Assembly (NCBI GenBank): GCA_024280335.1
Contig: JAJRQI010000053.1
Span: 1 to 64,000 of the forward strand
DNA: 64,000 nt
Direction of reading: 5' to 3'
DNA from: Deltaproteobacteria bacterium
GTDB lineage: Bacteria; Desulfobacterota; Desulfuromonadia; Desulfuromonadales; Geopsychrobacteraceae
In this document: piece by piece, positions 52,305 through 61,648 of the stretch
How positions within the stretch are numbered: the first letter of the stretch is position 1
Layout: every line of letters begins with the position of its first letter
The notes under the pieces: generated by a model
Database searches by the model: none
Seen by the model: the letters and a program-made list of their open reading frames with translations, nothing else
Told to the model about the DNA's origin: nothing
Made by a program: the position numbers and the translations under genes

Positions 52305-54833
52305 TTAATCGACCTCGCTAAGTTGTTGAATTTCATTTAACATTTTTTGCACAATTTGATTGTTCGGGTCCTTTTCAAGAATATAGTCAAAGGCCATTCG
52401 GGCCCCTTCGAGTGACCCCGCCTCAAGATAATATCGCCCCAACTTCCCCATTGATAACAAATCGTTCGGCACTAAATTTAAATAGGCAACATACATTTCT
52501 AATGATGGTTCAATTTTCCCTTCAAGCCAAAGAAGATCTGCGTATTTCGTCATGTACAAAGGAGATATTCCGGCAAGACACTCAAAGGCCAGCGATAAAT
52601 TTTCACCATCTTCCGCTGCAAATGAAATCGAAGCGATACGCACTAACGCTTTTTCCAATACAAACGAGCAGTTGCGCTCAACAATATTCTCATAATGACT
52701 CAGGGCCTGCGCCCTGTCTTCATCCAGCTCCGCCAGATACCCCTTGGCCAACGAAAAGAGACTGCGTGCATCTTCGGTTTCATCACCTGTCAAGCTTCCG
52801 ACCATAATCCGCAGTGAATCCGAGAACTTGCGATCAAAATACACCTGAGCCTGCCCTCTTAGCTTCTTGTAGTCTTTCTCTTTCGGTGCCGAATCGGAAC
52901 TCAGATCCTCCTCGCGCGCCATGATACCCGCAAATCGTGCTTCGAGTTGCGCCAGTTTTTTACGCTCCCGATCCCCAAGTTCATCAAAGATATCCGCACG
53001 ACGCTGCTTCAGTACTGCGCCGCGACCGAACAGGAGTTGCTCTTCCCAATAGTCGAACAGGGCGACATCAAGCGGCCCGGTTTCTTCTTGCAATCTTGAG
53101 CGCAGACAGATTTCAGCATTCTCGATCAGTCCGAGCAGCTTACGGGCGACATCCCTGAACGCCTCGTAGTAGATCCGGCCAGCCTCCTCAGCCTCGGCAA
53201 AGCTCCGTGAGTCCTGTTTCCCTGGACGTACCATGCGCAAAAACCTCAGCGCTCCGTAGCCCTTAGCAAAGCGCGTGAAGGCGGAAAGGTCAGCATGCAG
53301 TCTGGCCTCTATACGATCCAGCTGCTTCTTCCCCTGCGACCCTGCCTGCCCTTGAAAGAGTGCTGCATTTACCTTCAATGCGTCGATGGATAAGTGTTCA
53401 ATCTCCCGGTAAGCCCGGCGGGCTCGATCGAGTTCTTCCAACATCTGTCGATAATGACCACAGCGATCTGCAGAACTTTCTTGCGGGCAGGCACGAGTAA
53501 GCGTTTTTTCGGCTGGCTCGCCAACTGGATCGATTTGAATATTTTCTGTCGGGATATATTCCACATAGGGGATTTTTGCTGCCCCTGCCGCCATATTGAC
53601 GATCTGACATCCGTCTTCAAGAGCCTTACGCGCAAGATCACCAGTAATCTTAACCCCATGGGCAAAAGCGTAGATGGTTTCGGCGCGCTCACCACCGTTA
53701 GTCACTATTCCACCAGGCACTTCGCCCAAACGGACCCCGCCTTCACGACCCTGAGTTGTTTGCCCATAGATCTGCCCTTCGCTACTGAAGCAAAGGTCAA
53801 CCCCGCCGAGCACGAGCTGAGAGACCCCAAGTTGCATGGCGACAAAGAGTGCCGTCTGCGTCACCGTCGGGCCATAGAGGCTCAGCGTTTCAATATTGAG
53901 CGGGGTCGGCCAGGGAAAACGCTGGCCCAGATACAACGACTTCCCCTTCCACTGCCCCAAAAGCAAAGGGGAAACATGATGCCCATGAACCAGAATTGTC
54001 GTTTCTGGAAAGTTGAGCATCTCGCGACTGACATCGAAGCTGAGATGTGACGGATCGATTGTCACGACAATGTCGGGCACGAGCTCTGCTTCTAGCAAGC
54101 GACGCGAAGCGCGCGATACCGCAATGATGACCAGCTTATTGCGATTCTTTTTGACCCAGGGGATAATCTCATCGAGAGACGGACCGACACCGAGGACGAC
54201 CGCCGTCTTACCAGGAAAAAGCCCCTGCAACCCATTTGCACTCAGGCGGTTGTCGGCCAAGTTTTCAAATTGGCGGGCAATGAAACTGTGCTCCCCCAGA
54301 TTGAGCATTGTGACCCACTTCGCATGCTGCATTGCGGACTGAATTTCCATGTGCAGTTCGATATAGGCAGAGAGGTGCGCATCCATGGCACAAATCGTTC
54401 GTTGAGAAAAAGCCTTATTCGAGTAGATATATTCACTGCCGTTTAATCGTTTCAGATGCTTGCCCAAATGATCCAGCGTTGAAACGACGACGTTTTCTGG
54501 TAAAGAATCAAGGTCCACAACCTCTGAGATCCGCTCGAGAACCTCAGGGAGCTCAACGACAATTATTTTTGAACTTATCGATTCATTAATTCCACACAAA
54601 TACTTGATCAACAGCCCTGAATCACTCCCGATAAACAGGTAGAGACCATCATCTTCAAAATAATTTTCTCCCAGAAAATCGATATAAACATCGGCCGCAT
54701 TCAATTTTGAAAAGGTATTGTGATTTACAGAATGGAGATACTTATCTCCATATTGGTTTTCAAAAAAAGGCCCAAGATCCAGGGCTGGAGTTTCATTCCG
54801 GACCCCATCGCTACCATGTTCAACTGTGATCAT
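52305..54833 (-). CDS. Maf-type motility accessory factor (DUF115) with C-terminal TPR-like region
   Basis: Maf proteins transfer nonulosonic acids to flagellin Ser/Thr. The 842-residue product has the central DUF115 domain (about 180-430) with GKTAVVLGVGPSLDEIIPWV, VSRASRRLLEAELVPDIVVTIDPSH, GPTVTQTALFVAMQLGVSQLVLGGVDLCF and the downstream NMAAGAAKIPYVEYIP. An N-terminal Rossmann-like part precedes it. The C-terminal quarter contains helix-turn-helix TPR-like repeats ending GRYYLEAGSLEGARMAFDYI. Placed between fliC and the sugar genes, its role in flagellin glycosylation is well supported by context. It overlaps the small upstream gene by 4 bp. Confidence 0.88.
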   Translation of the reverse strand: MITVEHGSDGVRNETPALDLGPFFENQYGDKYLHSVNHNTFSKLNAADVYIDFLGENYFEDDGLYLFIGSDSGLLIKYLCGINESISSKIIVVELPEVLERISEVVDLDSLPENVVVSTLDHLGKHLKRLNGSEYIYSNKAFSQRTICAMDAHLSAYIELHMEIQSAMQHAKWVTMLNLGEHSFIARQFENLADNRLSANGLQGLFPGKTAVVLGVGPSLDEIIPWVKKNRNKLVIIAVSRASRRLLEAELVPDIVVTIDPSHLSFDVSREMLNFPETTILVHGHHVSPLLLGQWKGKSLYLGQRFPWPTPLNIETLSLYGPTVTQTALFVAMQLGVSQLVLGGVDLCFSSEGQIYGQTTQGREGGVRLGEVPGGIVTNGGERAETIYAFAHGVKITGDLARKALEDGCQIVNMAAGAAKIPYVEYIPTENIQIDPVGEPAEKTLTRACPQESSADRCGHYRQMLEELDRARRAYREIEHLSIDALKVNAALFQGQAGSQGKKQLDRIEARLHADLSAFTRFAKGYGALRFLRMVRPGKQDSRSFAEAEEAGRIYYEAFRDVARKLLGLIENAEICLRSRLQEETGPLDVALFDYWEEQLLFGRGAVLKQRRADIFDELGDRERKKLAQLEARFAGIMAREEDLSSDSAPKEKDYKKLRGQAQVYFDRKFSDSLRIMVGSLTGDETEDARSLFSLAKGYLAELDEDRAQALSHYENIVERNCSFVLEKALVRIASISFAAEDGENLSLAFECLAGISPLYMTKYADLLWLEGKIEPSLEMYVAYLNLVPNDLLSMGKLGRYYLEAGSLEGARMAFDYILEKDPNNQIVQKMLNEIQQLSEVD

Positions 54834-55114
54834 CCTTGATCCCCTTTCACCAACGAATCCGGCACTGAAAATAAGGGCAGCACCTGAAATTCAAGAATAT
54901 CTGCCGCATAAAGGTAATTTTTGCACGACTGCGCCGTAAACAGTAGCTCCAGCCACCCGTTCAAGGCCTGCAAGTCCTGCTCGGGCCAGCCTGATATCTT
55001 TGTTCCGATCAGACCGGTTGCATCTGCCAGCGCTTCGCTTCCGGCCGCTTCCATCCCAAGACGAAAGGAATCGGCCGCCATTCTCAGGGTCTGTGGAATT
55101 TTGACACCGATCAT
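54830..55114 (-). CDS. small protein between two Maf genes, function unknown
   Basis: A 94-residue open frame, with SD GGAAGG, starts 1 bp after the second Maf gene's stop and overlaps the next Maf gene by 4 bp (ATGA), so it is probably translated. It is Ala/Leu-rich and helical (KIPQTLRMAADSFRLGM, LQALNGWLELLFTAQSCKNY), without transmembrane segments. No known family is recognised. Its locked position suggests a partner of the glycosylation machinery, but that is inference. Confidence 0.7.
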   Translation of the reverse strand: MIGVKIPQTLRMAADSFRLGMEAAGSEALADATGLIGTKISGWPEQDLQALNGWLELLFTAQSCKNYLYAADILEFQVLPLFSVPDSLVKGDQG

Positions 55115-55115
55115 T

Positions 55116-56405
55116 TCAACCTTCCAGGTAAGTTGTACCTTGAATCAAGGCGCCCTTGCGGCTGGCATTGACAAACTGAACCTGTGGCCAGAGCGCGATA
55201 TAGTCTTCCAGATCTCTCAAAAAACCCCTGAGATTTGCCGCAGTGGCGATCTTTTCACCGAATCCGCTCTGGACCCAGGGATCACCGGGTTGCAGTCTCA
55301 GCGTTTTTGAGTGGGCACTGCCGGGCACGTGGCTCATCCCATTTGGATAGGCAAAGTCCGCCCCCAGCAGAATAATCTTCCGGCCACCGACCCGCATGGC
55401 AAGATCAACTGCGGGATGAAACACCGTACCGGATGAATACAGTTTCCCCTTGGGGATTTCTGCCGCCAGCTCCTTGTAGCCCTGCTCATTCGAATACGCA
55501 GTGAGACGGAGTCCGGGCCAGAGTTGCAGAAACTCAGGATGAACCCGTGGAAAATAGACCAATGGGACCTCCCTCAGCAGATCAAAGTCAACCCCGTCAA
55601 ACAGGGCCAACTGCTCATGATGAGAGGGATCAATCGCGACTACCGCATCCGGACAGATGCCCTCTGCCAGCAGTGGTCTGACCGCAGTATCGACTGCGAT
55701 CAGGTAGGAATTGCTCTGCTGCCGTATCCAGTCATAATGATCGGCCAGGGTCGGACCGGCACCTGCAACCAGTACCGTTTTGCCGGCATTGATGCCGAAG
55801 AGCGTTGCAACATCGCCGTCAGTTTGAACAAAAGGCCTGTTTTCCACCAGACGCTGTTGAGTTTCTATATTTGAGGCACCCTGTTTGGCCCGGATAAACG
55901 GCGTGGAAAGTTCCAAAGTAACCTGATCTCTCAGGCGTGCGGCGGCATCTTCGGCGAGTTGCAGTTCTGGCGTGACTGCGGCGAACGGTTGTTGCAGACC
56001 ATCAAGCTTCCCGGCCAACAGCAACTGCAGTCGAGGATCAGTCAGCCAGATACGGTGATCAATACTCGAAAAGCTGAGTCGTGAAATCGCAGAATTCAGC
56101 AACACAACTGTTACCTTGCTCAATTGCTGTCTCATCAAAAGTGCCTGAGGTAAATCCCCGAGGCCCACGCCATAAACCCAACATTTTCGCGCAGTCTCGG
56201 GCACCAGCGATGCCTGCAAATGAGCTTCCGCCTGTCGGTCATAGCAGCTACTGAGATGAATGCCCGCCACTGAAAATGTGGTTTCAGGGGTGCCTTCGAT
56301 CACAGCTGTCTGCTCCGGCAGCTCGGCAGCTGTGATTTTCTCGGCAACAAGCGGCCAGCGTTCAGCGATTATCTGGATATTGTTTGTGAAAATTTCGTCC
56401 AGCAC
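55116..56405 (-). CDS. second Maf-type motility accessory factor (DUF115)
   Basis: The 429-residue DUF115 protein has GKTVLVAGAGPTLADHYDWI, LIAVDTAVRPLLAEGICPDAVVAIDPSHH, SSGTVFHPAVDLAMRVGGRKIILLGADFAYP and GSAHSKTLR, the core shared with Maf proteins. It is a paralog of the larger Maf encoded next, but lacks the TPR-like tail. Start is GTG, with GGTGGAG 4 nt upstream. Two different Maf proteins could attach different sugars, act on different sites, or form a pair. Confidence 0.88.
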   Translation of the reverse strand: MLDEIFTNNIQIIAERWPLVAEKITAAELPEQTAVIEGTPETTFSVAGIHLSSCYDRQAEAHLQASLVPETARKCWVYGVGLGDLPQALLMRQQLSKVTVVLLNSAISRLSFSSIDHRIWLTDPRLQLLLAGKLDGLQQPFAAVTPELQLAEDAAARLRDQVTLELSTPFIRAKQGASNIETQQRLVENRPFVQTDGDVATLFGINAGKTVLVAGAGPTLADHYDWIRQQSNSYLIAVDTAVRPLLAEGICPDAVVAIDPSHHEQLALFDGVDFDLLREVPLVYFPRVHPEFLQLWPGLRLTAYSNEQGYKELAAEIPKGKLYSSGTVFHPAVDLAMRVGGRKIILLGADFAYPNGMSHVPGSAHSKTLRLQPGDPWVQSGFGEKIATAANLRGFLRDLEDYIALWPQVQFVNASRKGALIQGTTYLEG

Positions 56406-56545
56406 CCTGCTCCACCGTGGTTTGAGGAATTGATGACAACAAGTTCACGCACAAGTAGCAACAAACTCATGACCTGATTCTTATCGGCAGGGAAAGGATG
56501 TTTTTTTAGAGATTATTTAAAATAGATGGGAGAATTGACTTAATT

Positions 56546-57730
56546 TCAGCTGTTGCAGCAGGCGGCAATAGCACCCACAACAGTTTTCAATTGCTCTTTT
56601 TGCAGGCCGACAGAACAGGGGAGGCTCAGCGCCCTGTCGTTCAGCTTTTCTGCGACCCCCTCACCAACAAACTGGCTTCCTGGGTAGGCAGGTGATTTAT
56701 GCAGGGGTTGCCAAAGTGGCCGGGTCTGGATGTTCTGCGTTGAGAGTTTCTGCATCAGATTTTTGCGGTCCATGCCGAACGTATCAGCATCCACCAACAT
56801 CGTGTAGAGCCACCAGGCACTGGTTCCATAGCCGGGCTCCGGCATCGCCATTGCGCCAGGGATCGCAGCCAGCTTTATCGAATAATCAGCCGCGATTCCT
56901 TTTTTCAACTGAAGGTAACGATCCAGCTGTTCCAGCTGTGCACAACCCATGGCCGCCTGAATGTTGGTCAGCCTATAGTTAAAACCGACTGCGCCGTGGA
57001 TATATTCCACCGGGTCGTCCTTGGCCTGGGTCGTCAGGTAGCGGGCTCTGTCTGCCCAGTCTTCGCGGTTGGTCACCAGCATCCCGCCGCCGCCGGTAGT
57101 GATCATTTTGTTGCCATTGAAACTGTAGCAGCCGATATCACCGATGCTGCCCAGAGGCTGTCCGGCGTAGTTTGCACCTAACCCCTCGGTTGCATCCTCA
57201 ATGACAACCAGGTCAAAGCGTTTCGCCAGGGCCAGAATGGGGGCCAGGTCGACCGGATGACCAAGAATATGCACGGGAATGATGGCGCGAACCCGACGCC
57301 GGGTCTGACGATTATAGAGGGCACCAGCGACCGATTCACACTGACGTTCGAGGAAATCTGTTACGCATTGCGGGTCCATCTGCCAGAAATTCTCTTCGGC
57401 ATCGATGAAAACCGGCCAGGCACCTGCATATCGAATTGCATTGGCCGGGGCAATAAAGCTCAGAGCTGAAACCAGCACCTCATCATCGGGTTCAACTCCA
57501 GCAATGAGCAGGGCGGTGTGCAGTGCCGAAGTTCCATTGACCGTGGCAACGGCATGTCGGCTGCCAACCCGCTCGGCCAGCATCTGCTCAAAACGATCGA
57601 CATAAGCACCCACCGAAGAAACCCAGGCCGTATCAAGGCAGTCCTTGACATACTGCCATTCGTTACCGCTGACATCCGGGACACACAGCGGGATGGGCTG
57701 TTCGGATGAGGCCAATGTTTGATCAGACAA
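56546..57730 (-). CDS. legC: LegC-type DegT/DnrJ/EryC1 sugar aminotransferase
   Basis: This PLP enzyme aminates the 4-keto sugar made by LegB. The 394-residue product has HAVATVNGTSALHTALLIAG near 60-80, EDATEGLGANYAG, and the PLP lysine K208 in SFNGNKMITTGGGG. The start is set at TTG 57730, inside the last codons of legB with GGAG 7 nt upstream; residues predicted further upstream read through legB and are not credible. The overlap with legB (8 bp) supports coupling. LegC is favoured over PseC because of its neighbours. Confidence 0.87.
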   Translation of the reverse strand: MSDQTLASSEQPIPLCVPDVSGNEWQYVKDCLDTAWVSSVGAYVDRFEQMLAERVGSRHAVATVNGTSALHTALLIAGVEPDDEVLVSALSFIAPANAIRYAGAWPVFIDAEENFWQMDPQCVTDFLERQCESVAGALYNRQTRRRVRAIIPVHILGHPVDLAPILALAKRFDLVVIEDATEGLGANYAGQPLGSIGDIGCYSFNGNKMITTGGGGMLVTNREDWADRARYLTTQAKDDPVEYIHGAVGFNYRLTNIQAAMGCAQLEQLDRYLQLKKGIAADYSIKLAAIPGAMAMPEPGYGTSAWWLYTMLVDADTFGMDRKNLMQKLSTQNIQTRPLWQPLHKSPAYPGSQFVGEGVAEKLNDRALSLPCSVGLQKEQLKTVVGAIAACCNS

Positions 57731-58706
57731 CGTAAACTCCGGGCCGATACTTGTCGAGATTCTCCCGCAGCCAGGCGATGGTCCTTTCCAAGCCCTCCTC
57801 AAGGCTCACTTCTGGATTCCAGCCGAGCAGATCTGTTGCCAATCGGCTATCGGCCAACAAGCGTTCGACCTCACTCTTTCCCGGCCGAATTCGACAATCA
57901 TCACTTTCCAGCTCAATTTCAGCTCCGGTCAGTTCGGCGATGAGCTGAGCCAGATCATTAATACTGATTTCCCGTCCCGAACCGAGATTGATCGTCCGAC
58001 CAATAGCTTTGGGTGTTAATGCTGCGAGCATGAATCCGGTGACAGTATTATCGACAAAATTCATGTCCCGAGTCGGCGACAAGCTGCCCAACTTAACTTT
58101 TTTGCCTGACAGACATTGGGTAATAATGGTTGGAATGACTGCCCGAGCCGATTGACGGGGGCCGAAGGTATTGAATGGTCGAACCGTGACAACCGGAACC
58201 TCAAAAGAGCAAAAGTAGGATTCGGCAATCTTATCAGCACCAATTTTACTGGCAGAGTAGGGTGACTGGCCCTGCAACGGATGCTCCTCGCTGATCGGAA
58301 CCTGCAAAGCGGTCCCGTAGACTTCACTGGTCGAGGTATGGACCACCCGTTCAACCCCCGCTTCCCGCGCGGTCTGTAAGATGTTCAGGGTGCCGTTGAT
58401 GTTTGTCCGCACATAAGAAGCCGGGGCGACATAGGAGTAGGGGATCGCTATCAGGGCCGCCAGATGCAGAACGATATCGATATCTTTCACTACCTGCCTG
58501 ACGCTGTCCGCATCGGCAACGTCGCCGGCAACAATCTCCATATCGCCGCTCTGCGCCGAGTGGTCCAGCCACCCGCGACTCCCGAGGGCATTGTAATGAA
58601 CAAGGGCGCGCACTGAAGCCCCCTCAGTACAGAGACGTTCCGCCAAGTGACTGCCGATAAAACCACCCGCACCGGTTACCAGAACCTTTTTGCCTTGCCA
58701 GTTCAC
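57723..58706 (-). CDS. legB: LegB-type NDP-N-acetylglucosamine 4,6-dehydratase
   Basis: The extended SDR enzyme of 327 residues has NAD motif TGAGGFIG at 11-18, catalytic Y150-x3-K154 in PYSASK, and the YGT / R-P-F-N pattern (VTVRPFNTFGPRQ). In the Campylobacter legionaminate route LegB acts on GDP-GlcNAc; the ptmE-like gene upstream agrees with that. Start is GTG with AGGAG upstream, overlapping the ptmE-like stop by 4 bp. Confidence 0.9.
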   Translation of the reverse strand: MNWQGKKVLVTGAGGFIGSHLAERLCTEGASVRALVHYNALGSRGWLDHSAQSGDMEIVAGDVADADSVRQVVKDIDIVLHLAALIAIPYSYVAPASYVRTNINGTLNILQTAREAGVERVVHTSTSEVYGTALQVPISEEHPLQGQSPYSASKIGADKIAESYFCSFEVPVVTVRPFNTFGPRQSARAVIPTIITQCLSGKKVKLGSLSPTRDMNFVDNTVTGFMLAALTPKAIGRTINLGSGREISINDLAQLIAELTGAEIELESDDCRIRPGKSEVERLLADSRLATDLLGWNPEVSLEEGLERTIAWLRENLDKYRPGVYVV

Positions 58707-59764
58707 GCAGACAATCTCCTTTTTTCCAGATCAGCGTTGGCACGTTCATAATCAGCATGCTGCCCGATATCGAGCCAGTATTCCATGATCGGGAAACTGA
58801 CCACGTTCTTGCCGTCTTCGATCAAGGCATCAATCAGATCGGTCATATCATAGCGTTCATTCTTCGGAATATACCTGTGGGCGATCGGGTTCAGCAAGTA
58901 GATACCGGCATTGACCAGAAAAGTATGCTTCGGCTTTTCAGTCAGTTTACGTACGCTCGCCCCCTCGCAGACCATCACGCCATAGGGGATCTGCACCTCA
59001 TACTGACGCACCCCGACCGTGAGATCGGCCTGGTGCTCGCGGTGAAAAGCGAGCATCGCGCGATAATCCACCTGCGTCATGATGTCCCCGTTCACAACTA
59101 GGGTCGGTTGCTCCGGAACGGGCATCAGGCCGAGAGCGCCTGCCGTCCCCAGAGGGCGGTCTTCCGGCACATAATCGATCCTCACTCCAAACTTACGGCC
59201 ATTACCGAAATGATTCTCGATCTTCTCGGGCATATAATGGGTCGTAACCTTAAGGTCACGAATCCCGGCCGCGCGCAGGTTATCGACGATGTGCTCCATA
59301 ACCGGCCGATCACCGACCGGCAGCATCGGTTTAGGCAGGGTTTCGGTCAGCGGCAACAAACGCTTGCCAAATCCGCCCGCCATGACCACCGCCGACAGTT
59401 CACCGGCATCCTGCTTGATCAGGTCGGAAATCCAGACCAGGTCGATCAGGACACCCTGCTCGTTCACTATCGGGATATGGCGAATCGATTTCTTGCGCAT
59501 GATCGTGAAGATCTGGGTGATGCTCATATCCGCGCTGCCGGCAAGATAGGAGCGCTGCATAACCATGGCCGCGGGCGCATCCATCGAAACCCCGGCAATC
59601 ATCGCCCGCCGCAAGTCGCCGTCGGTCAGGACACCGCGTAATTTTTGTGCGCCATCGACAACCAGGGCAATCTGCTTGGTCCCCTCCTCAATAACCCTGG
59701 CGGCCTGATGCAGGGAGTCTTCGTTGGAAACACAGAGTTTTTTGATCGGAATCTTCAGGTACAT
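58703..59764 (-). CDS. ptmE: PtmE-like nucleotidyltransferase with CBS domains
   Basis: The 353-residue product combines two N-terminal CBS motifs (about 1-120; LRGVLTDGDLRRAM, IRHIPIVNEQGVLIDLV) with a sugar-1-phosphate nucleotidyltransferase domain: VVMAGGFGKRLLPLTETLPKP, then VVNGDI and YWLDIGQHADY. PtmE of Campylobacter is a glucosamine-1-phosphate guanylyltransferase that starts the GDP-linked legionaminate pathway. ATG 59764 with GGAG at 7-nt spacing is chosen. CBS domains suggest adenine-nucleotide control. Guanylyl specificity is by analogy. Confidence 0.83.
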   Translation of the reverse strand: MYLKIPIKKLCVSNEDSLHQAARVIEEGTKQIALVVDGAQKLRGVLTDGDLRRAMIAGVSMDAPAAMVMQRSYLAGSADMSITQIFTIMRKKSIRHIPIVNEQGVLIDLVWISDLIKQDAGELSAVVMAGGFGKRLLPLTETLPKPMLPVGDRPVMEHIVDNLRAAGIRDLKVTTHYMPEKIENHFGNGRKFGVRIDYVPEDRPLGTAGALGLMPVPEQPTLVVNGDIMTQVDYRAMLAFHREHQADLTVGVRQYEVQIPYGVMVCEGASVRKLTEKPKHTFLVNAGIYLLNPIAHRYIPKNERYDMTDLIDALIEDGKNVVSFPIMEYWLDIGQHADYERANADLEKRRLSA

Positions 59765-59781
59765 AGGGCATCTCCATGACT

Positions 59782-60804
59782 CTAGTAATGCGCCAGAGGA
59801 CAACGGGAACAGGTGGGCACAGCGGCATAGCGCCCCGTACTGTGGTTCTCTCTCAATTGCCGGTAGGTTTCGCCCTGCCAGATTTCGGCGGCCGACTTGT
59901 CATGAATATTTCCCATGACCAGTTCCCGTGCCGAATCGATACAGCAGGGCGTCACGACACCATCCGGGTGGACGAACATCCTTTGCCAGAGTTGCGGACA
60001 ACAGTAGTTGTTCTGTTTTTCCTCTTGGGATACCACCGCCCGCTCCGGATTCGACTGGCCGCTATGATCCAGATAATCGACATAGGCCACAGCATCGACG
60101 ATCGGGCCGAACAGACGCTTAAACTCTTCCCACTCCTGCTGATTCTCCTGCATCAGCACCATCGAAACCCGGGTAAACGGCTTGATCGACCCCAACTCTT
60201 CGCGCAGGTGCATGAAGTTCTTGATATTATTGAGCACCTGGTCATAACTGGCCCCGACCCGGATACTTTCGTAGCGCTCTGGAACAGGCGAATCGAAGGA
60301 GAAGAAAAGCTTATCCAGTCCCGATTCGATCAGGGCTCGCGCGGTCTTTTCGTCGAGCAATGCCGCATTGGTGTTAAACATCACATCGAGCACGCCAGCC
60401 TGTTTGGCATAGCGGATCATCTCGACGATGTTCCTGTTCATCAGCGGTTCGCCGAGGTAGTTGTACTTGACCGAACACAGACCCTGGCTGACGCCCTCGT
60501 CGATCAAACGTTTATAACTGTCCAGATCAAAGGCCTTTACGCTCCAGAAATTCCCGGCTTCGACCATTTCGGTTCGGGGACACATGACGCATTTGAGGTT
60601 ACAAGCCGAAGTCGCCTCAATATCGAGATGGATCGGAAAACCCTCCAGAATCTTCTGTTGCGGGTTCTTTTCCCACTTATAACGATAATCCCAGTATTCC
60701 GTAGGCAAACTCGATTCCCAACGCGCGACCCGGCTGTTGGCCTGCTGGTGAAAATTGTGATCGATCGGGGTATCGACATCGAAATCGGCACGAACATCAG
60801 ACAT
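59782..60804 (-). CDS. radical SAM / SPASM-domain protein
   Basis: The 340-residue enzyme has the radical-SAM cluster motif C68-NLK-C72-VM-C75 and a C-terminal SPASM-type cysteine set (NNYCCPQLWQRMF, TPCCIDSARELVMGNI, CSRCPLAH). It lies in the middle of the nonulosonate cluster, between ptmE and the CMP-transferase, so it probably modifies the sugar or a protein substrate; Campylobacter ptm loci also hold a radical-SAM gene of unsettled chemistry. Start ATG 60804 has AAGGTG upstream. The substrate cannot be inferred further. Confidence 0.8.
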   Translation of the reverse strand: MSDVRADFDVDTPIDHNFHQQANSRVARWESSLPTEYWDYRYKWEKNPQQKILEGFPIHLDIEATSACNLKCVMCPRTEMVEAGNFWSVKAFDLDSYKRLIDEGVSQGLCSVKYNYLGEPLMNRNIVEMIRYAKQAGVLDVMFNTNAALLDEKTARALIESGLDKLFFSFDSPVPERYESIRVGASYDQVLNNIKNFMHLREELGSIKPFTRVSMVLMQENQQEWEEFKRLFGPIVDAVAYVDYLDHSGQSNPERAVVSQEEKQNNYCCPQLWQRMFVHPDGVVTPCCIDSARELVMGNIHDKSAAEIWQGETYRQLRENHSTGRYAAVPTCSRCPLAHY

Positions 60805-60832
60805 GATGACACCTTGTGGAAGAGGGATACTG

Positions 60833-61564
60833 TTATGCAACCTTCAGGGCCTGTTCCTGACGCTGCCTAAGCAGCTGTTCCGCCCGCTGGAAGTCTTCGA
60901 GGGTATCGATATCCAGCGCCGAATCACGATCGATCCGGTAACCGGCCATCGAGCGGAAGTCAAAAATCGCCTGCTGAGGGTCGCACTGGGCAAGATACCT
61001 GCAGCGGGAAACGACGACCGCCTGGCTGTGGGTGTAGAATGTCGGCAGATCCTGACGACGCAACGGCTTGTCCGCCAGCGGGACCAATTCGGACAGGACG
61101 CCGTCGGCCTCCTGCTGATAGATAAAATAGGGATGATCCTCAACGGCACAGATCGTCAGCGCCGAGTCAGATTCCGAACGCCACAACAGATCGATCGTTG
61201 CGTCGATCTGGGCCACTGTTCGCAGCGGCGACGTCGGTGCCAGAACAGCGATAGCCGCCGGCCGGCAGTTCTCATTCTCCACCAGCCAGCGCATGGCGTG
61301 TTGCACAACACAGAGCGAAGTGGCGGTGTCGGTGGCAAACTCGGCCGGGCGCAAAAAGGGCACTTCCGCCCCGAAGCGGCGCGCGACTTCGGCGATCTTC
61401 GGATCGTCGGTAGAGACGATAACGCGATGAATGCTGCGCGACTGCAGGGCCGCGTTTATGGTATGGGCAATCAACGGCTGGCCTGCCAGCGGACGGATAT
61501 TTTTACCCGGCACCCCCTTGGAACCACCACGAGCAGGAATAATTGCGACTACGTTTTGGGTCAT
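60833..61564 (-). CDS. legF: CMP-nonulosonate (legionaminate) cytidylyltransferase
   Basis: This enzyme activates the nine-carbon sugar with CTP for transfer. The 243-residue product has the cytidylyltransferase signature ARGGSKGVPGKN near residues 11-22, STDDPKIAEVARRFGAEV, and LAPTSPLRT. It is a single-domain NeuA/LegF/PtmB-type enzyme. Start ATG 61564 with GGAGG upstream is used; the frame extends further but unsupported. Which sugar it prefers (Leg, Pse or Neu) rests on neighbours. Confidence 0.87.
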   Translation of the reverse strand: MTQNVVAIIPARGGSKGVPGKNIRPLAGQPLIAHTINAALQSRSIHRVIVSTDDPKIAEVARRFGAEVPFLRPAEFATDTATSLCVVQHAMRWLVENENCRPAAIAVLAPTSPLRTVAQIDATIDLLWRSESDSALTICAVEDHPYFIYQQEADGVLSELVPLADKPLRRQDLPTFYTHSQAVVVSRCRYLAQCDPQQAIFDFRSMAGYRIDRDSALDIDTLEDFQRAEQLLRQRQEQALKVA

Positions 61565-61648
61565 TTTGCCTGTCCTCCCCATCCCTAGGGTCATTAAGCA
61601 TCCAGCTATAGTCTATTCGACAAAAATGATTTTATTCTTAAGCTTTTT

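Noticed and set aside
59776-60870. A 364-codon plus-strand frame opposite the radical-SAM gene
   Set aside because: Antisense to a gene with intact CxxxCxxC and SPASM cysteines; no plausible product.
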